DNA from: Rhodobacter sp.
GTDB lineage: Bacteria; Pseudomonadota; Alphaproteobacteria; Rhodobacterales; Rhodobacteraceae
Reading direction: 5' to 3'
Assembly (NCBI GenBank): GCA_027484145.1
Contig: JAIXUH010000034.1
Span: 106,569 to 170,568, forward strand
DNA: 64,000 bases
Of the stretch, positions 26,405-35,513 are shown in pieces (position 1 is the first letter of the stretch; each line of letters begins with the position of its first letter). The position numbers and the translations under genes are program-made. Below the pieces are notes generated by a model, which was given only the letters and a program-made list of their open reading frames with translations, was not told where the DNA came from and searched no databases.

Positions 26405-26947
26405 ATGCCTGATCTGCCCCCCGCCCGCCGTTTGCTGACGGCAGAGCCTGCCAGGTGCTATGACGTGGTTGTGCTGAGCTATGACGAGCGTCTTCTGCGG
26501 CGCAAACGGCTGGTCACGGTGCATGACGAAGGGTTCATGGTGGACCTGCCCCAGGTGACGAACCTTGATGCCTTTTGGGGGTTTGAGCTGGAGGATGGCC
26601 GCAACATTCATGTCGTGGCCGCCGAAGAGCCTGTCATGGTGGTCACCGGCCCCGATATTGCCCGCTATGCTTGGCACATCGGCAACCGCCACACGCCCTG
26701 CCAGATCGAGGCGGACCATCTGATCATTCGGACAGATCATGTGCTGGAGGCGATGCTGCGCCAGTTGGGGGCAGGTGTGGCCCACCGGATGGAGCCTTTT
26801 GCGCCGGAATCCGGGGCCTATGGCATCGGGCGACCGATGGGGCATGACCACGGGCCCGGCCATGCGCATCATGCGCACCCCATTGGTCATGTGCACCATT
26901 TCAGCGCCCACAACCGCCCCGACAAGGTGGATGAACCCGCGCCATGA
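26405..26947 (+). CDS. ureE: Urease accessory protein UreE (nickel carrier)
   Basis: A 180-residue nickel metallochaperone. It has the N-terminal peptide-binding domain (SYDERLLRRKRLVTVHDEGFMVDLPQ), the metal-binding domain with WHIGNRHTPCQIE and a C-terminal histidine-rich tail (HDHGPGHAHHAHPIGHVHH). It hands nickel to UreG. AAAGGAGG precedes the ATG. It is separated from ureC by a 456-base gap holding the small reverse gene and a GC-rich hairpin near 26229, so ureEFG may need its own promoter or depend on read-through. Confidence 0.95.
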   Translation: MPDLPPARRLLTAEPARCYDVVVLSYDERLLRRKRLVTVHDEGFMVDLPQVTNLDAFWGFELEDGRNIHVVAAEEPVMVVTGPDIARYAWHIGNRHTPCQIEADHLIIRTDHVLEAMLRQLGAGVAHRMEPFAPESGAYGIGRPMGHDHGPGHAHHAHPIGHVHHFSAHNRPDKVDEPAP

Positions 26948-27576
26948 AGGGGCTTTTGACACTGGTGCAATGGTTGTCGCCGTCGTTTCCGACGGGTGGC
27001 TTTGCCTATTCGCATGGGCTGGAGGCTGCCATTGCCGGGGCGCAGGTTCGCACGGCGGACGACGTGGCGGGCTGGATCCGTGACGTGCTGGCCTTTGGCG
27101 CGGGCAAGCAGGACGCGATCCTGCTTGTGCAGGCGTTGCAGCCGGGGGCGGATCCTGTGGCGCTGGATGCCTTGGCGCGGGCCTTGCAGCCGTCATCCGA
27201 ACGCCTGACGGAAACGCTGGATCAGGGCACGGCCTTTGCGCGCACTGTGGCGGGCCTGACGGGGCGCGATCTGCCGCCGCGCTGTCTGCCCGTCGCGGTG
27301 GGCGAGGCGGCGGCCCCGCTTGGCCTTCCTCCCGAACAGGTGGCGGGGCTGTATCTGCACGCCTTTGCCAGCAACCTGACCTCGGTCGCCATGCGGTTCG
27401 TGCCCTTGGGGCAGGCCGAAGGGCAGGCCGTCCTGGCGGGTTTGCACCCGGTAATCGAAGGTCTGGCGGCCCAATCGCCGCGCCTGACGCTGGACGATCT
27501 GGGCAGTTGCGCGCTGGGGGCCGATCTGGTCGCGATGGCGCATGAAACCATGGACGTAAGGATTTTCAGGACATGA
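26944..27576 (+). CDS. ureF: Urease accessory protein UreF
   Basis: A 210-residue all-helical UreF. The landmarks are [20 protein letters not shown] at the N-terminus, the central [10 protein letters not shown] and [29 protein letters not shown]. It overlaps ureE by four bases (ATGA) and ureG by four. It acts with UreD and UreG as the GTPase-regulating part of the activation complex. Confidence 0.95.
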   Translation: MKGLLTLVQWLSPSFPTGGFAYSHGLEAAIAGAQVRTADDVAGWIRDVLAFGAGKQDAILLVQALQPGADPVALDALARALQPSSERLTETLDQGTAFARTVAGLTGRDLPPRCLPVAVGEAAAPLGLPPEQVAGLYLHAFASNLTSVAMRFVPLGQAEGQAVLAGLHPVIEGLAAQSPRLTLDDLGSCALGADLVAMAHETMDVRIFRT

Positions 27577-28196
27577 GCAAGAATGGCCCCCTGCGCGTAG
27601 GGATCGGCGGCCCTGTCGGCGCGGGCAAGACCACGCTGACCGAACAACTGGCCCGCGCTTTGGGTGCGCGCTGTTCAATGGCCGTCATCACCAACGACAT
27701 CTATACCCGCGAGGATGCCGATTATCTGTTGCGCGCGCAGGTCTTGCCCGCCGACCGGATCAGGGGGGTGGAAACCGGGGGCTGCCCGCATACCGCCATT
27801 CGTGAAGATGCCAGCATCAACCTTGCGGCCGTGGCTGATCTGCGCTTGCTGCACCCCGACCTTGACCTGATCCTGATCGAGTCGGGCGGTGACAATCTGG
27901 CCGCGACCTACAGCCCCGAATTGGCGGACATCACCATTTACGTTATCGACACCGCTGCCGGACAGGATATTCCGCGCAAACGGGGGCCGGGTGTCACGCG
28001 GTCAGACCTGCTGATCGTCAACAAGACCGACCTCGCCCCTTATGTCGGCGTTGACCCGGTGCTGTTGGAGGAAGACACCAAACGCGCCCGTGGCAGCCGC
28101 CCCTATGTGATGGCGCGGCTGCGTCAGGGTCTTGGCGTGGCCGATGTCGTGGCCTTTCTGGAACGTGAGGGTGGCCTGACGCTGCGGCCGCACTGA
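27573..28196 (+). CDS. ureG: Urease accessory GTPase UreG
   Basis: A 207-residue SIMIBI-class GTPase. It has the P-loop [13 protein letters not shown] (residues 9-21), [27 protein letters not shown] with the Cys-Pro-His nickel site, [19 protein letters not shown] and the guanine-specifying [10 protein letters not shown]. It couples GTP hydrolysis to nickel insertion. It is the last gene of the operon and is followed by a perfect rho-independent terminator. Confidence 0.97.
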   Translation: MSKNGPLRVGIGGPVGAGKTTLTEQLARALGARCSMAVITNDIYTREDADYLLRAQVLPADRIRGVETGGCPHTAIREDASINLAAVADLRLLHPDLDLILIESGGDNLAATYSPELADITIYVIDTAAGQDIPRKRGPGVTRSDLLIVNKTDLAPYVGVDPVLLEEDTKRARGSRPYVMARLRQGLGVADVVAFLEREGGLTLRPH

Positions 28197-28220
28197 CCCG
28201 ACCACAACCCAAGGATGCAG

Positions 28221-28245
28221 GGCCCGGCGTGTTGCCGGGCCTTTT
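28221..28245 (+). terminator. Rho-independent terminator of the urease operon
   Basis: GGCCCGGC (28221-28228), loop GTGTT, GCCGGGCC (28234-28241), then TTTT. The stem is a perfect 8 bp, 24 bases after the ureG stop. Confidence 0.9.
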
Positions 28246-28402
28246 CACTTTCAGGTGAAATTCTGATCAAATTTAATGTCGAATCGCAACTTCAGCTTAT
28301 CCATCGCCGCTTCGTTGGGCGGTAAGGGGCTGTTTCGCTTATTAATGCATCATTTGCCCCTGTGCCCGCCGTGGCGGCGGAACCTGAACCTCACACAGCC
28401 TT

Positions 28403-28557
28403 GCCGCACCGCAGCCAGAAGGCTTTCGTGGCGATGCGGTGCCGCTGCGGCACGCAAGGAAAAGATGTGCGGTGGCGACCGCGATGTGGAAGTCCGCCAC
28501 CACCGCACGGGGTGCAACCGAAGTTGCCGTCTGATCATAGGCTCTGGTCCCGTGCGG
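28403..28557 (+). promoter_or_regulatory. Structured urtA leader with mutually exclusive hairpins
   Basis: The untranslated stretch before urtA holds several exact stems. GCACCGCA (28406-28413)/TGCGGTGC (28435-28442) encloses GCC-AGAA-GGC. Stem A is GTGCGGTGG (28467-28475)/CCACCGCAC (28500-28508). Stem B is CCGCACGGG (28503-28511)/CCCGTGCGG (28549-28557) and encloses GCAAC-CGAA-GTTGC (28514-28527). A and B share bases 28503-28508 and cannot coexist, as in riboswitches or attenuators. No known riboswitch class was recognised by eye. No gene is supported between 28246 and 28600. Confidence 0.45.
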
Positions 28558-28600
28558 GAAAAGGTCTGTCGGTATCGGGCGGCCCCAAAGAGGGAAAAAG

Positions 28601-29878
28601 ATGAAAGACATCAGGGGAGCGTTGTTGGCTGGGGCCTTCGCCTTGACGGCGGGTCAAGCCATCGCACAGGATGAAACGATCAAGGTCGGCGTTCTGCATT
28701 CGCTGTCGGGGACAATGGCGATTTCAGAGACAACCCTGAAAGACACCATGCTGATGCTGATTGCCGAACAGAACGCCAAGGGCGGTCTGCTGGGCAAGCA
28801 ACTGGAAGCCGTGGTTGTGGACCCGGCCTCGGATTGGCCGCTGTTTGCCGAAAAGGCGCGTGAACTGCTGACCGTGTCGAACGTCGACGTGATGTTCGGC
28901 TGCTGGACGTCTGTGTCGCGCAAGTCGGTTCTGCCGGTGATCGAGGAACTGAACGGCCTGCTGTTCTATCCGGTGCAGTATGAGGGCGAAGAGTCGTCCA
29001 AGAACGTGTTCTACACGGGTGCCGCCCCCAACCAGCAGGCGATCCCGGCAACCGATTACTTCCTTGAAGAACTCGGCGTGCAGAAATTTGCGCTCTTGGG
29101 CACCGACTATGTCTATCCGCGCACCACGAACAACATTCTGGAAGCCTACCTGATTTCCAAGGGTATTCCGAAGGAAGACATCTTCGTGAACTACACCCCC
29201 TTTGGCCATTCGGACTGGTCCAAGATCGTGGCTGACGTCGTCGCACTGGGCGCTGACGGCAAGAAGGTGGGCGTGATCTCCACCATCAACGGCGATGCCA
29301 ACATCGGCTTCTACAAGGAACTGGCCGCTGCGGGCGTTTCGGCAGACACGCTGCCGGTTGTGGCCTTCTCGGTCGGCGAAGAGGAACTCTCGGGCCTCGA
29401 CACCTCGAACCTCGTTGGTCACCTTGCTGCATGGAACTATTTCCAGTCGGCTGAAAGCCCCGCCAACACCGAATTCATCGCCAAGTGGAAAGCCTTTGCC
29501 GGCGAAAAGCGCGTGACCAACGACCCGATGGAAGCCCATGTGATCGGCTTCAACATGTGGGTCAAGGCGGTCGAAGCGGCTGGCACCACCGATGTGGATG
29601 CCGTGCGCAAGGCCATGTATGGCATCGAAGTGCCGAACCTGACCGGCGGTATGGCCAAGATGCTGCCGAACCACCACCTGACCAAGCCGGTTCTGATCGG
29701 CGAAATCCGGGCGGATGGCCAGTTTGACATCGTGAGCCAGACCGAGCCTGTCGCTGGCGACGCATGGACCGATTTCCTGCCGGAATCCAAGGTGCTGGAA
29801 TCGGATTGGGCCGCCCTCGACTGCGGCATGTATAACACCGAAACCAAGACCTGCGTTCAAATCAAATCGAACTACTGA
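28601..29878 (+). CDS. urtA: Urea ABC transporter, substrate-binding protein
   Basis: A 425-residue periplasmic binding protein of the type I (Leu/Ile/Val-binding-like) fold. Signal peptide about residues 1-23 (ALTAGQAIA-Q). Family segments: VGVLHSLSGTMAISE, DPASDWPLFAEKARELL, GCWTSVSRKSVLPV, LFYPVQYEGEESSKNVFYTGAAPNQQ and LLGTDYVYPRTTN, typical of UrtA. The protein captures urea for UrtBC. It lies directly downstream of the urease operon and ahead of urtBCDE, separated from them by a strong terminator. Confidence 0.95.
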   Translation: MKDIRGALLAGAFALTAGQAIAQDETIKVGVLHSLSGTMAISETTLKDTMLMLIAEQNAKGGLLGKQLEAVVVDPASDWPLFAEKARELLTVSNVDVMFGCWTSVSRKSVLPVIEELNGLLFYPVQYEGEESSKNVFYTGAAPNQQAIPATDYFLEELGVQKFALLGTDYVYPRTTNNILEAYLISKGIPKEDIFVNYTPFGHSDWSKIVADVVALGADGKKVGVISTINGDANIGFYKELAAAGVSADTLPVVAFSVGEEELSGLDTSNLVGHLAAWNYFQSAESPANTEFIAKWKAFAGEKRVTNDPMEAHVIGFNMWVKAVEAAGTTDVDAVRKAMYGIEVPNLTGGMAKMLPNHHLTKPVLIGEIRADGQFDIVSQTEPVAGDAWTDFLPESKVLESDWAALDCGMYNTETKTCVQIKSNY

Positions 29879-29886
29879 TCTTGTGA

Positions 29887-29922
29887 CGGGCCGGGGGCAT
29901 TTCCCCCGGCCCGCCTTTTTTT
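29887..29922 (+). terminator. Strong terminator between urtA and urtB
   Basis: CGGGCCGGGGG (29887-29897), loop CATTT, CCCCCGGCCCG (29903-29913), then CC and seven T. This perfect 11-bp stem with a T-run lies inside the urt operon and should let urtA be made in excess over the membrane and ATPase subunits by partial termination and 3'-end protection. Confidence 0.9.
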
Positions 29923-29961
29923 CCGGGCGCTTCCGCCCCTGCCGACAACCCCAAGGTCCCC

Positions 29962-31908
29962 ATGCGCGCTTGCTTTTTCGCCCTGATTGCGGCCCTGTTC
30001 CTGTGGCTGCCCCAGACAGGCCATGCCCAGACGGCAGCAGATATTTTGCAGGAAAACCGTGCGCTGATCGAAAAGCCGTCGCGCCAGACGATCGGACCAG
30101 TCATTGACGCTTTGGCCACATCGGGCGATGCACAGGCCGCCACCATTCTGGCCGCATGGGCGGACAAACGGCTTGGTATCCGCAAGACAGACGGTGCGTT
30201 CTTCCTGATTGCGACCACAGCCGATGGTTATGCTTTGCAAAATCTGGACGGCTCTGATGCCGGCACTGCCCCAAAAGCCGAGATTTCCGAACTAAAACCC
30301 AATGCCGGTGTGCGCGGCCTGATCGCCACGGCGCTTGTGCAGTTTCAATTGTCAGACCCAGACCGCGCCCGCCGTGTTGACGCGCTGGAATCCATCGCCC
30401 GCGACCCCACCGCCGAACATCTGGCCCCTTTGCGCGCCGCCATCGACAGCGAGGCGGACCCGGAGCTTAAAGCGCAAAAGCAGCGGCTGGATCGGTTGCT
30501 GACCCTGCGGTTCGATACCGACCGCGTGGCCCGTGTGGCCGCGATCAAAAGCTTCAGCGGCGATCTGGGCCTTGATCTGCGCGCCACCCTTAACCCGCTG
30601 GTGGCGACCCGTCGCGTTGCTGCGCCGACGGATGCCACCATTGCCGATAACGTGGCCCGCAGCCTGTCCATCGGGGCCGACCTGACCGAGGCCGAGGCCT
30701 ATGATCTTCTGGTGGCCGCCAACCTGGCGCCCGCCCGCCTGACCGGTGACGCGCTCAAGGCTGCCCTCGTGGCCAATATCGTCGATGGCAAGGTGGGCAC
30801 CACCCCGGTGGCAGACCTTGATACCGCCGCCGCGCGTGAGGCGACCTATAACGCCCTCGAAGCGGCAGGCACGGTGCCAACCGCTGCCACCGATGCCGAG
30901 GTAACGGCCGCAGTGGCCGCCCATGTGTTCTATGAGGTCTTTGCGGAACCGGATTCCGAGGTCACAGCCGCCGCGACTTCCGCGTTGAAGGCGATCGAAT
31001 TCAAGGTGGGCGCCATGCAGGCTGCCGATCTGGCGCTGGATGCCGTTTCGCTGGCCTCGATCTATTTTCTCGCCGCTATCGGCCTTGCCATCACCTTCGG
31101 CGTGATGCGGGTCATCAACATGGCCCATGGCGAATTCATCATGATGGGCGCCTATACCGGCTATGTGGTGCAACTGTTCATCCCCAATTACACCGCCTCC
31201 ATCTTGATCGCCCTCCCCACCGCCTTTGCCGTGACTTTCGCCGCGGGCGTGGCGATGGAACGGCTGGTGATCCGACACCTTTACAAGCGCCCGCTGGAAA
31301 CCCTGCTGGCCACCTTCGGCATCTCCATCGCCCTGCAGCAGATCGCCAAGAACATCTTCGGCACCCAAGCCCGCCCGCTGACCTCACCCGCATGGCTTGA
31401 TGGCGCGCTGACCTTCAACGATGTTGTCTCGATCAGCTACATCCGCATTGCGATTTTCGTGCTGGCGCTGGTGTTCCTGCTGTTCTTCCTGTGGCTGATG
31501 AAACGCACGCGCCTTGGCCTTGAAGTGCGCGCTGTCACGCAAAACCCCACCATGGCGGCGTCGATGGGCATTAACCCCGACCGGATCAACATGCTGACCT
31601 TCGGCCTTGGCTCCGGCATCGCGGGCATCGCGGGTGTGGCCATCGGACTTTTCGCCAAGGTCACCTCCGAACTCGGCTCCGACTACATCGTGCAAAGCTT
31701 CATGACCGTGGTTGTGGGCGGTGTGGGCAATATCTGGGGCACGCTTGCCGGGGCCCTGATGATCGGCACGCTGCAAAAGGGCATTGAATGGCTGAACCCG
31801 TCCAACACGCTGGCGGCACAAACTTACATGATCCTCTTCATCATCCTGTTCATCCAGTTCCGGCCGCGCGGCATCATCGCGCTCAAGGGCCGGGCAGCAG
31901 GAGATTGA
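29962..31908 (+). CDS. urtB: Urea ABC transporter, permease UrtB with long N-terminal domain
   Basis: A 648-residue permease. A signal peptide (to about residue 23) leads a 320-residue Ala-rich helical periplasmic region with repeated helices, then a LivH-type permease domain from about residue 345 (SLASIYFLAAIGLAITFGVMRVINMAHGEF) with the conserved LGLEVRAVTQNPTMAASMGIN loop (EAA-like contact with the ATPases). UrtB proteins often carry an N-terminal extension, but this one is at the long end. It pairs with UrtC in the membrane. No ribosome-binding site of note. Confidence 0.93.
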   Translation: MRACFFALIAALFLWLPQTGHAQTAADILQENRALIEKPSRQTIGPVIDALATSGDAQAATILAAWADKRLGIRKTDGAFFLIATTADGYALQNLDGSDAGTAPKAEISELKPNAGVRGLIATALVQFQLSDPDRARRVDALESIARDPTAEHLAPLRAAIDSEADPELKAQKQRLDRLLTLRFDTDRVARVAAIKSFSGDLGLDLRATLNPLVATRRVAAPTDATIADNVARSLSIGADLTEAEAYDLLVAANLAPARLTGDALKAALVANIVDGKVGTTPVADLDTAAAREATYNALEAAGTVPTAATDAEVTAAVAAHVFYEVFAEPDSEVTAAATSALKAIEFKVGAMQAADLALDAVSLASIYFLAAIGLAITFGVMRVINMAHGEFIMMGAYTGYVVQLFIPNYTASILIALPTAFAVTFAAGVAMERLVIRHLYKRPLETLLATFGISIALQQIAKNIFGTQARPLTSPAWLDGALTFNDVVSISYIRIAIFVLALVFLLFFLWLMKRTRLGLEVRAVTQNPTMAASMGINPDRINMLTFGLGSGIAGIAGVAIGLFAKVTSELGSDYIVQSFMTVVVGGVGNIWGTLAGALMIGTLQKGIEWLNPSNTLAAQTYMILFIILFIQFRPRGIIALKGRAAGD

Positions 31909-31910
31909 CC

Positions 31911-32039
31911 ATGTCGCATGTCCCATTTTCTGTCCTGAAATATCCCACGGGGTTTGCCGCGGGTTCTGCCACCGGTTCAATGGAGCGGCGGCATGGGGTG
32001 CGCGAAACCCCCGGCGCAACAACAGGAGGCCCGAAATGA
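31911..32039 (+). other. Repeat copy C carrying a coupled 42-codon ORF
   Basis: The gap between urtB and urtC contains, on the minus strand, GGGATATTTCAGGACAG (core 31924-31946), one mismatch from copy A near 5401. On the plus strand an ATG at 31911, with AGGAG upstream, opens 42 codons that end in the TGA overlapping the urtC ATG. The ORF could give translational coupling across the inserted repeat; the peptide has no recognisable family. Confidence 0.45.
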
Positions 32040-33268
32040 CCAGAGGTTTTCTGTCCAAGAACCCGTCGATCCTGATCTTCCTTCTGGTGCTCTCGCTCTT
32101 CACATTGGGCGTCACCTTTCTGTCGGAAACCTATGGCATCGCCTTCCTGTCGACGTCCTTCATCAAGACACTGGGCAAGACCCTTTGCCTGTGCCTTGCC
32201 GCCCTCGCGATGGATCTGATCTGGGGCTATGCCGGAATCTTGTCGCTGGGGCACATGGCGTTTTTCGCCCTTGGCGGCTACATGATCGGCATGTGGCTGA
32301 TGTATGCCCGCACCGAGGAAATCGTGGTGGCGGCCTTGGCCAACGAACCCTTGCCTGCCACCGCGCAGGAAGTGGTGAATGGTATTGCGGGGCAGATTTT
32401 CGGTGTGGTCGGTGCGTCGGAACTGCCGCCGATCTGGGGCTTTGCCCATTCGCTGCCGCTGCAGCTTTTGATGGTCGTGGCCGTGCCGGGCGTGTTGGCG
32501 CTGATCTTTGGTTGGCTTGCGTTTCGCAGCCGGGTGACCGGCGTCTATCTGTCGATCCTGACGCAGGCCATGACGCTGGCTCTGGCGCTTTATCTCTTTC
32601 AGAACGACTCCGGTCTGCGCGGCAATAACGGCCTCTCGGGGTTGCAGAACATTCCGGGCCTCTCGGATGTGCCACAGGATCAGCTTTCGCTCTGGTTCTT
32701 CTGGGTGTCGGCCTTTGCCCTGGGTGTTGGCTATCTGCTGCTCTCTTGGGTTGTCTCGGGCAAGTTTGGCAGCGTGATCCGCGCCATCCGCGATGACGAG
32801 CAGCGCGTGCGGTTCCTTGGCTATTCTGTCGAAGGCTACAAGCTTTTCGTCTTTACCATCACCGCCATCATCGCGGCCATTGCGGGTGCGCTATACTATC
32901 CGCAGGCGGGCATCATCAACCCGGCGGAACTGGCCCCCATCGCCAGCATCTACCTTGCGGTCTGGGTCGCCATCGGCGGGCGCGGGCGGCTGTATGGCGC
33001 GGTGATTGGGGCGGCCTTCGTCTCGCTCTTGTCCTCATGGTTCACTGGCGGGCGGGCGCCGTCGATCAACCTTGGCTTTTACACGATCAACTGGGTGGAT
33101 TGGTGGCTGGTGCTTCTGGGGCTGGCCTTTGTCTGCGTCACGCTCTTTGCGCCCAAAGGCATTGGCGGGCTGTTTGACCTGTGGCAGGGGCTGCGCGCGC
33201 CGGACCGCAAGGGCGCACAGCTTGGCCCGGATGACGGGTCGCTGCAGGAACAGGAGGCGCTGAAATGA
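32036..33268 (+). CDS. urtC: Urea ABC transporter, permease UrtC
   Basis: A 410-residue LivM-type permease with about ten membrane segments. It has the family blocks AMDLIWGYAGILSLGHMAFFALGGYMIGMWL, NNGLSGLQNIPG, and IRAIRDDEQRVRFLGYSVEGYKLFVFTITAIIAAIAGALYYPQAGIINP. AGGAGG precedes the ATG. It overlaps urtD by four bases (ATGA). Confidence 0.95.
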   Translation: MTRGFLSKNPSILIFLLVLSLFTLGVTFLSETYGIAFLSTSFIKTLGKTLCLCLAALAMDLIWGYAGILSLGHMAFFALGGYMIGMWLMYARTEEIVVAALANEPLPATAQEVVNGIAGQIFGVVGASELPPIWGFAHSLPLQLLMVVAVPGVLALIFGWLAFRSRVTGVYLSILTQAMTLALALYLFQNDSGLRGNNGLSGLQNIPGLSDVPQDQLSLWFFWVSAFALGVGYLLLSWVVSGKFGSVIRAIRDDEQRVRFLGYSVEGYKLFVFTITAIIAAIAGALYYPQAGIINPAELAPIASIYLAVWVAIGGRGRLYGAVIGAAFVSLLSSWFTGGRAPSINLGFYTINWVDWWLVLLGLAFVCVTLFAPKGIGGLFDLWQGLRAPDRKGAQLGPDDGSLQEQEALK

Positions 33269-34008
33269 GCGCGCTTCTGGAAGTGTCGGGCGTGTCTGTC
33301 ACCTTTGACGGTTTTCGCGCCATCAACAATCTGTCGTTTTCTATCGGTCCGGCGGAACTGCGCGCCATCATTGGCCCCAACGGTGCGGGCAAGACCACCT
33401 TCATGGACATCGTCACCGGCAAGACCCGGCCCGATCAAGGGGCGGTGCTCTGGGGCGACCGGGCGATTTCGCTGTTGTCCTTGTCCGAGGCGCAGATTGC
33501 CCGCGCTGGGATCGGGCGCAAATTTCAACGCCCTACCGTGTTCGAGGACCAGTCCGTCACGGAAAACCTGATCATGGCGCTGAAGGCCAACCGGGGGCCC
33601 TTTGCGGTGCTGGGCTGGCGACCGCGCGCCGCCGACATGGACAGGGTCGCTGCCTTGGCCAACGAGGTGGGTCTGGCCGATGCTTTGCCGCGCAAGGCAG
33701 GGGAATTGTCGCACGGGCAGAAACAATGGCTGGAAATCGGCATGTTGCTGGCACAAGAGCCGAAGCTCTTGCTGGTCGACGAACCTGCAGCAGGGATGAC
33801 CTTGGCCGAACGCGAGCATACAACCCGCCTTCTGGTCGATCTTGCGCGCACCCGCGCAGTGGTGGTGGTCGAGCATGACATGGAATTCGTGCGCCGCCTG
33901 AACTGCAAGGTGACGGTGCTGCACGAAGGCAGCGTGCTGGCCGAGGGCAGCCTTGACCATGTGACACAAAACCCTGACGTCATCGACGTCTATCTGGGGC
34001 GGGGATAA
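33265..34008 (+). CDS. urtD: Urea ABC transporter, ATP-binding protein UrtD
   Basis: A 247-residue ABC ATPase of the LivG group. Walker A GPNGAGKTT (about residue 37), Q-loop region GRKFQRPTVFEDQSVTENL, signature LSHGQKQWLEIG, Walker B LLLVDEPAAGM and the EHDME switch. It pairs with UrtE to power urea uptake. It overlaps urtC and ends seven bases before urtE. Confidence 0.95.
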   Translation: MSALLEVSGVSVTFDGFRAINNLSFSIGPAELRAIIGPNGAGKTTFMDIVTGKTRPDQGAVLWGDRAISLLSLSEAQIARAGIGRKFQRPTVFEDQSVTENLIMALKANRGPFAVLGWRPRAADMDRVAALANEVGLADALPRKAGELSHGQKQWLEIGMLLAQEPKLLLVDEPAAGMTLAEREHTTRLLVDLARTRAVVVVEHDMEFVRRLNCKVTVLHEGSVLAEGSLDHVTQNPDVIDVYLGRG

Positions 34009-34015
34009 GCCGATC

Positions 34016-34711
34016 ATGCTGGAAACCAAAGGCCTGACCCTGCATTACGGTGGCAGCCAAATCCTGTATGGGATCGACATGGTGGCGCATGCGGGGCAGG
34101 TGACCTGTGTCATGGGCACCAATGGCGTGGGCAAGACCTCGTTGTTGAAGGCGCTGGCGGGCACGCATAAACGATCGGGCGGGCAGATCATTCTGGCGGG
34201 CGAGGATTTGCCTGTGCTGCCCCCGCAAACGGTGGCGGCCAAGGGTGTTTCGGTGGTGCCGCAGGGGCGGATGATCTTTCCGCTGCTGACGGTCAAGGAA
34301 AACATGGAAACCGCCTTTGCCCTGCTGCCAAAGGCTGAGCACAAGATTCCGGCCGAGATTTATGATCTTTTCCCGGTGCTGAAGGATATGGGCCACCGTC
34401 GGGGGGGCGATCTGTCCGGCGGGCAGCAGCAGCAGCTGGCGATTGCGCGCGCGATGATCATGCGGCCAAAGGTGCTGTTGCTGGACGAGCCGACCGAGGG
34501 CATTCAGCCCAATATCATACAGCAGATCGGGCGGGTGATCGAATACCTGAAGGGCAAGGGTGATATGGCGATCATCCTGGTCGAGCAGTACTTCGATTTT
34601 GCCTATGGTCTGGCCGACCGGTTCTATGTGTTGAAACGGGGCGCCGTGGCCCTGCAGGGCACCAAGGCCGAACTTGCCAAGGAAACCTTGCGCCAGACCG
34701 TTTCAGTCTGA
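34016..34711 (+). CDS. urtE: Urea ABC transporter, ATP-binding protein UrtE
   Basis: A 231-residue ABC ATPase of the LivF group. Walker A GTNGVGKTS, the VPQGRMIFPLLTVKENM Q-loop, signature LSGGQQQQLAIARAM, Walker B VLLLDEPTEGIQPNI and the VEQYFDFAYGLADRFYVLKRG segment typical of UrtE. It is the last recognised urea-transport gene. Confidence 0.95.
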   Translation: MLETKGLTLHYGGSQILYGIDMVAHAGQVTCVMGTNGVGKTSLLKALAGTHKRSGGQIILAGEDLPVLPPQTVAAKGVSVVPQGRMIFPLLTVKENMETAFALLPKAEHKIPAEIYDLFPVLKDMGHRRGGDLSGGQQQQLAIARAMIMRPKVLLLDEPTEGIQPNIIQQIGRVIEYLKGKGDMAIILVEQYFDFAYGLADRFYVLKRGAVALQGTKAELAKETLRQTVSV

Positions 34712-34814
34712 CCCGTTCCCGCGCGGTCAAGGCTGCGCGAGGCAGACCTGCGGGGCCTTGTCATTTGGGCGCGGGCAGTGGACGCTGCAGCATGGCAAGC
34801 GAGTGGGTGCTGGA

Positions 34815-35513
34815 ATGCAGGTCTGGGTCTGGCCTTTGTTGGGGGGTGCATCTGCGCTGATCCTGACAGCGGGTGCTGTGCTGGCGCAGGATGCAGTCAC
34901 CGTGACGTTCAGCGCCGAACGTGCGGACCCGGCGGCCCCGATGCCAGAGATTTCATGGTCTGCAACCCCGCTGGATCTGCCCGCCGATGCCGACATCATG
35001 GCGGCCATGGTCTTTACCCCGGAACCTTTGACCGTGCCGTGGCAGGTGGCGCTGAAGCCGGGCACCTATCTGATCTCGGGGTTCAGCGAGCAGGAGTTGT
35101 ATGAGGCGACGCTGGTCATTGGCCCGGACAGCACCGCATTGACCGTCCCGGTTCTGGTGGTTGACGCCCAGGTGGCCTTTCGCTGCGCGGAACAGGAGGT
35201 CTGCGCCGCTGCTGATCAGGCAACGGGGCTTGCCTTTGATCTGCCGCGCGGATGGGCCGCCGAGCAACCCTATCTGGTTGATCCGCAGGGCGGTGAGGCC
35301 GCAGGCGATGTGTCGGCGGTGTTTTTCGAGGACATCGAAGGTGACGGTGCCGCCGTCTGGTTTCTGAACCCCGTTGAATGGATGGTGCATGAAAGCGGGC
35401 CCTGCGAAACCGTGTCCTTGGGCGAGATGTGTACCTTTGATCTGTCCGACGCGGCCAAACGGGCCCTCGAGGTGATTGCACCATCACTTCGCCGTGAACC
35501 TGTGGCCCCCTGA
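34815..35513 (+). CDS. Unrecognised exported protein downstream of urtE
   Basis: A 232-residue protein with a signal peptide (about 1-24: VWPLLGGASALILTAGAVLAQ). The mature part is acidic and beta-rich, with two cysteine pairs (AFRCAEQEVCAA and GPCETVSLGEMCTF) that could form disulfides, so it is probably periplasmic. It lies 103 bases after urtE on the same strand and may be read through from it, but no family links it to urea transport. Confidence 0.65.
   Translation: MQVWVWPLLGGASALILTAGAVLAQDAVTVTFSAERADPAAPMPEISWSATPLDLPADADIMAAMVFTPEPLTVPWQVALKPGTYLISGFSEQELYEATLVIGPDSTALTVPVLVVDAQVAFRCAEQEVCAAADQATGLAFDLPRGWAAEQPYLVDPQGGEAAGDVSAVFFEDIEGDGAAVWFLNPVEWMVHESGPCETVSLGEMCTFDLSDAAKRALEVIAPSLRREPVAP

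Noticed and set aside
28403..28600. Guanidine-I (ykkC) riboswitch before urtA
   Set aside because: CTGGTCC and GGGAAAAGG fragments occur, but the conserved CTAGGG block and order of helices were not found; kept only as an unnamed structured leader.
28724..29860. 378-codon minus-strand open frame opposite urtA
   Set aside because: Mirror frame of urtA without any recognisable domain.
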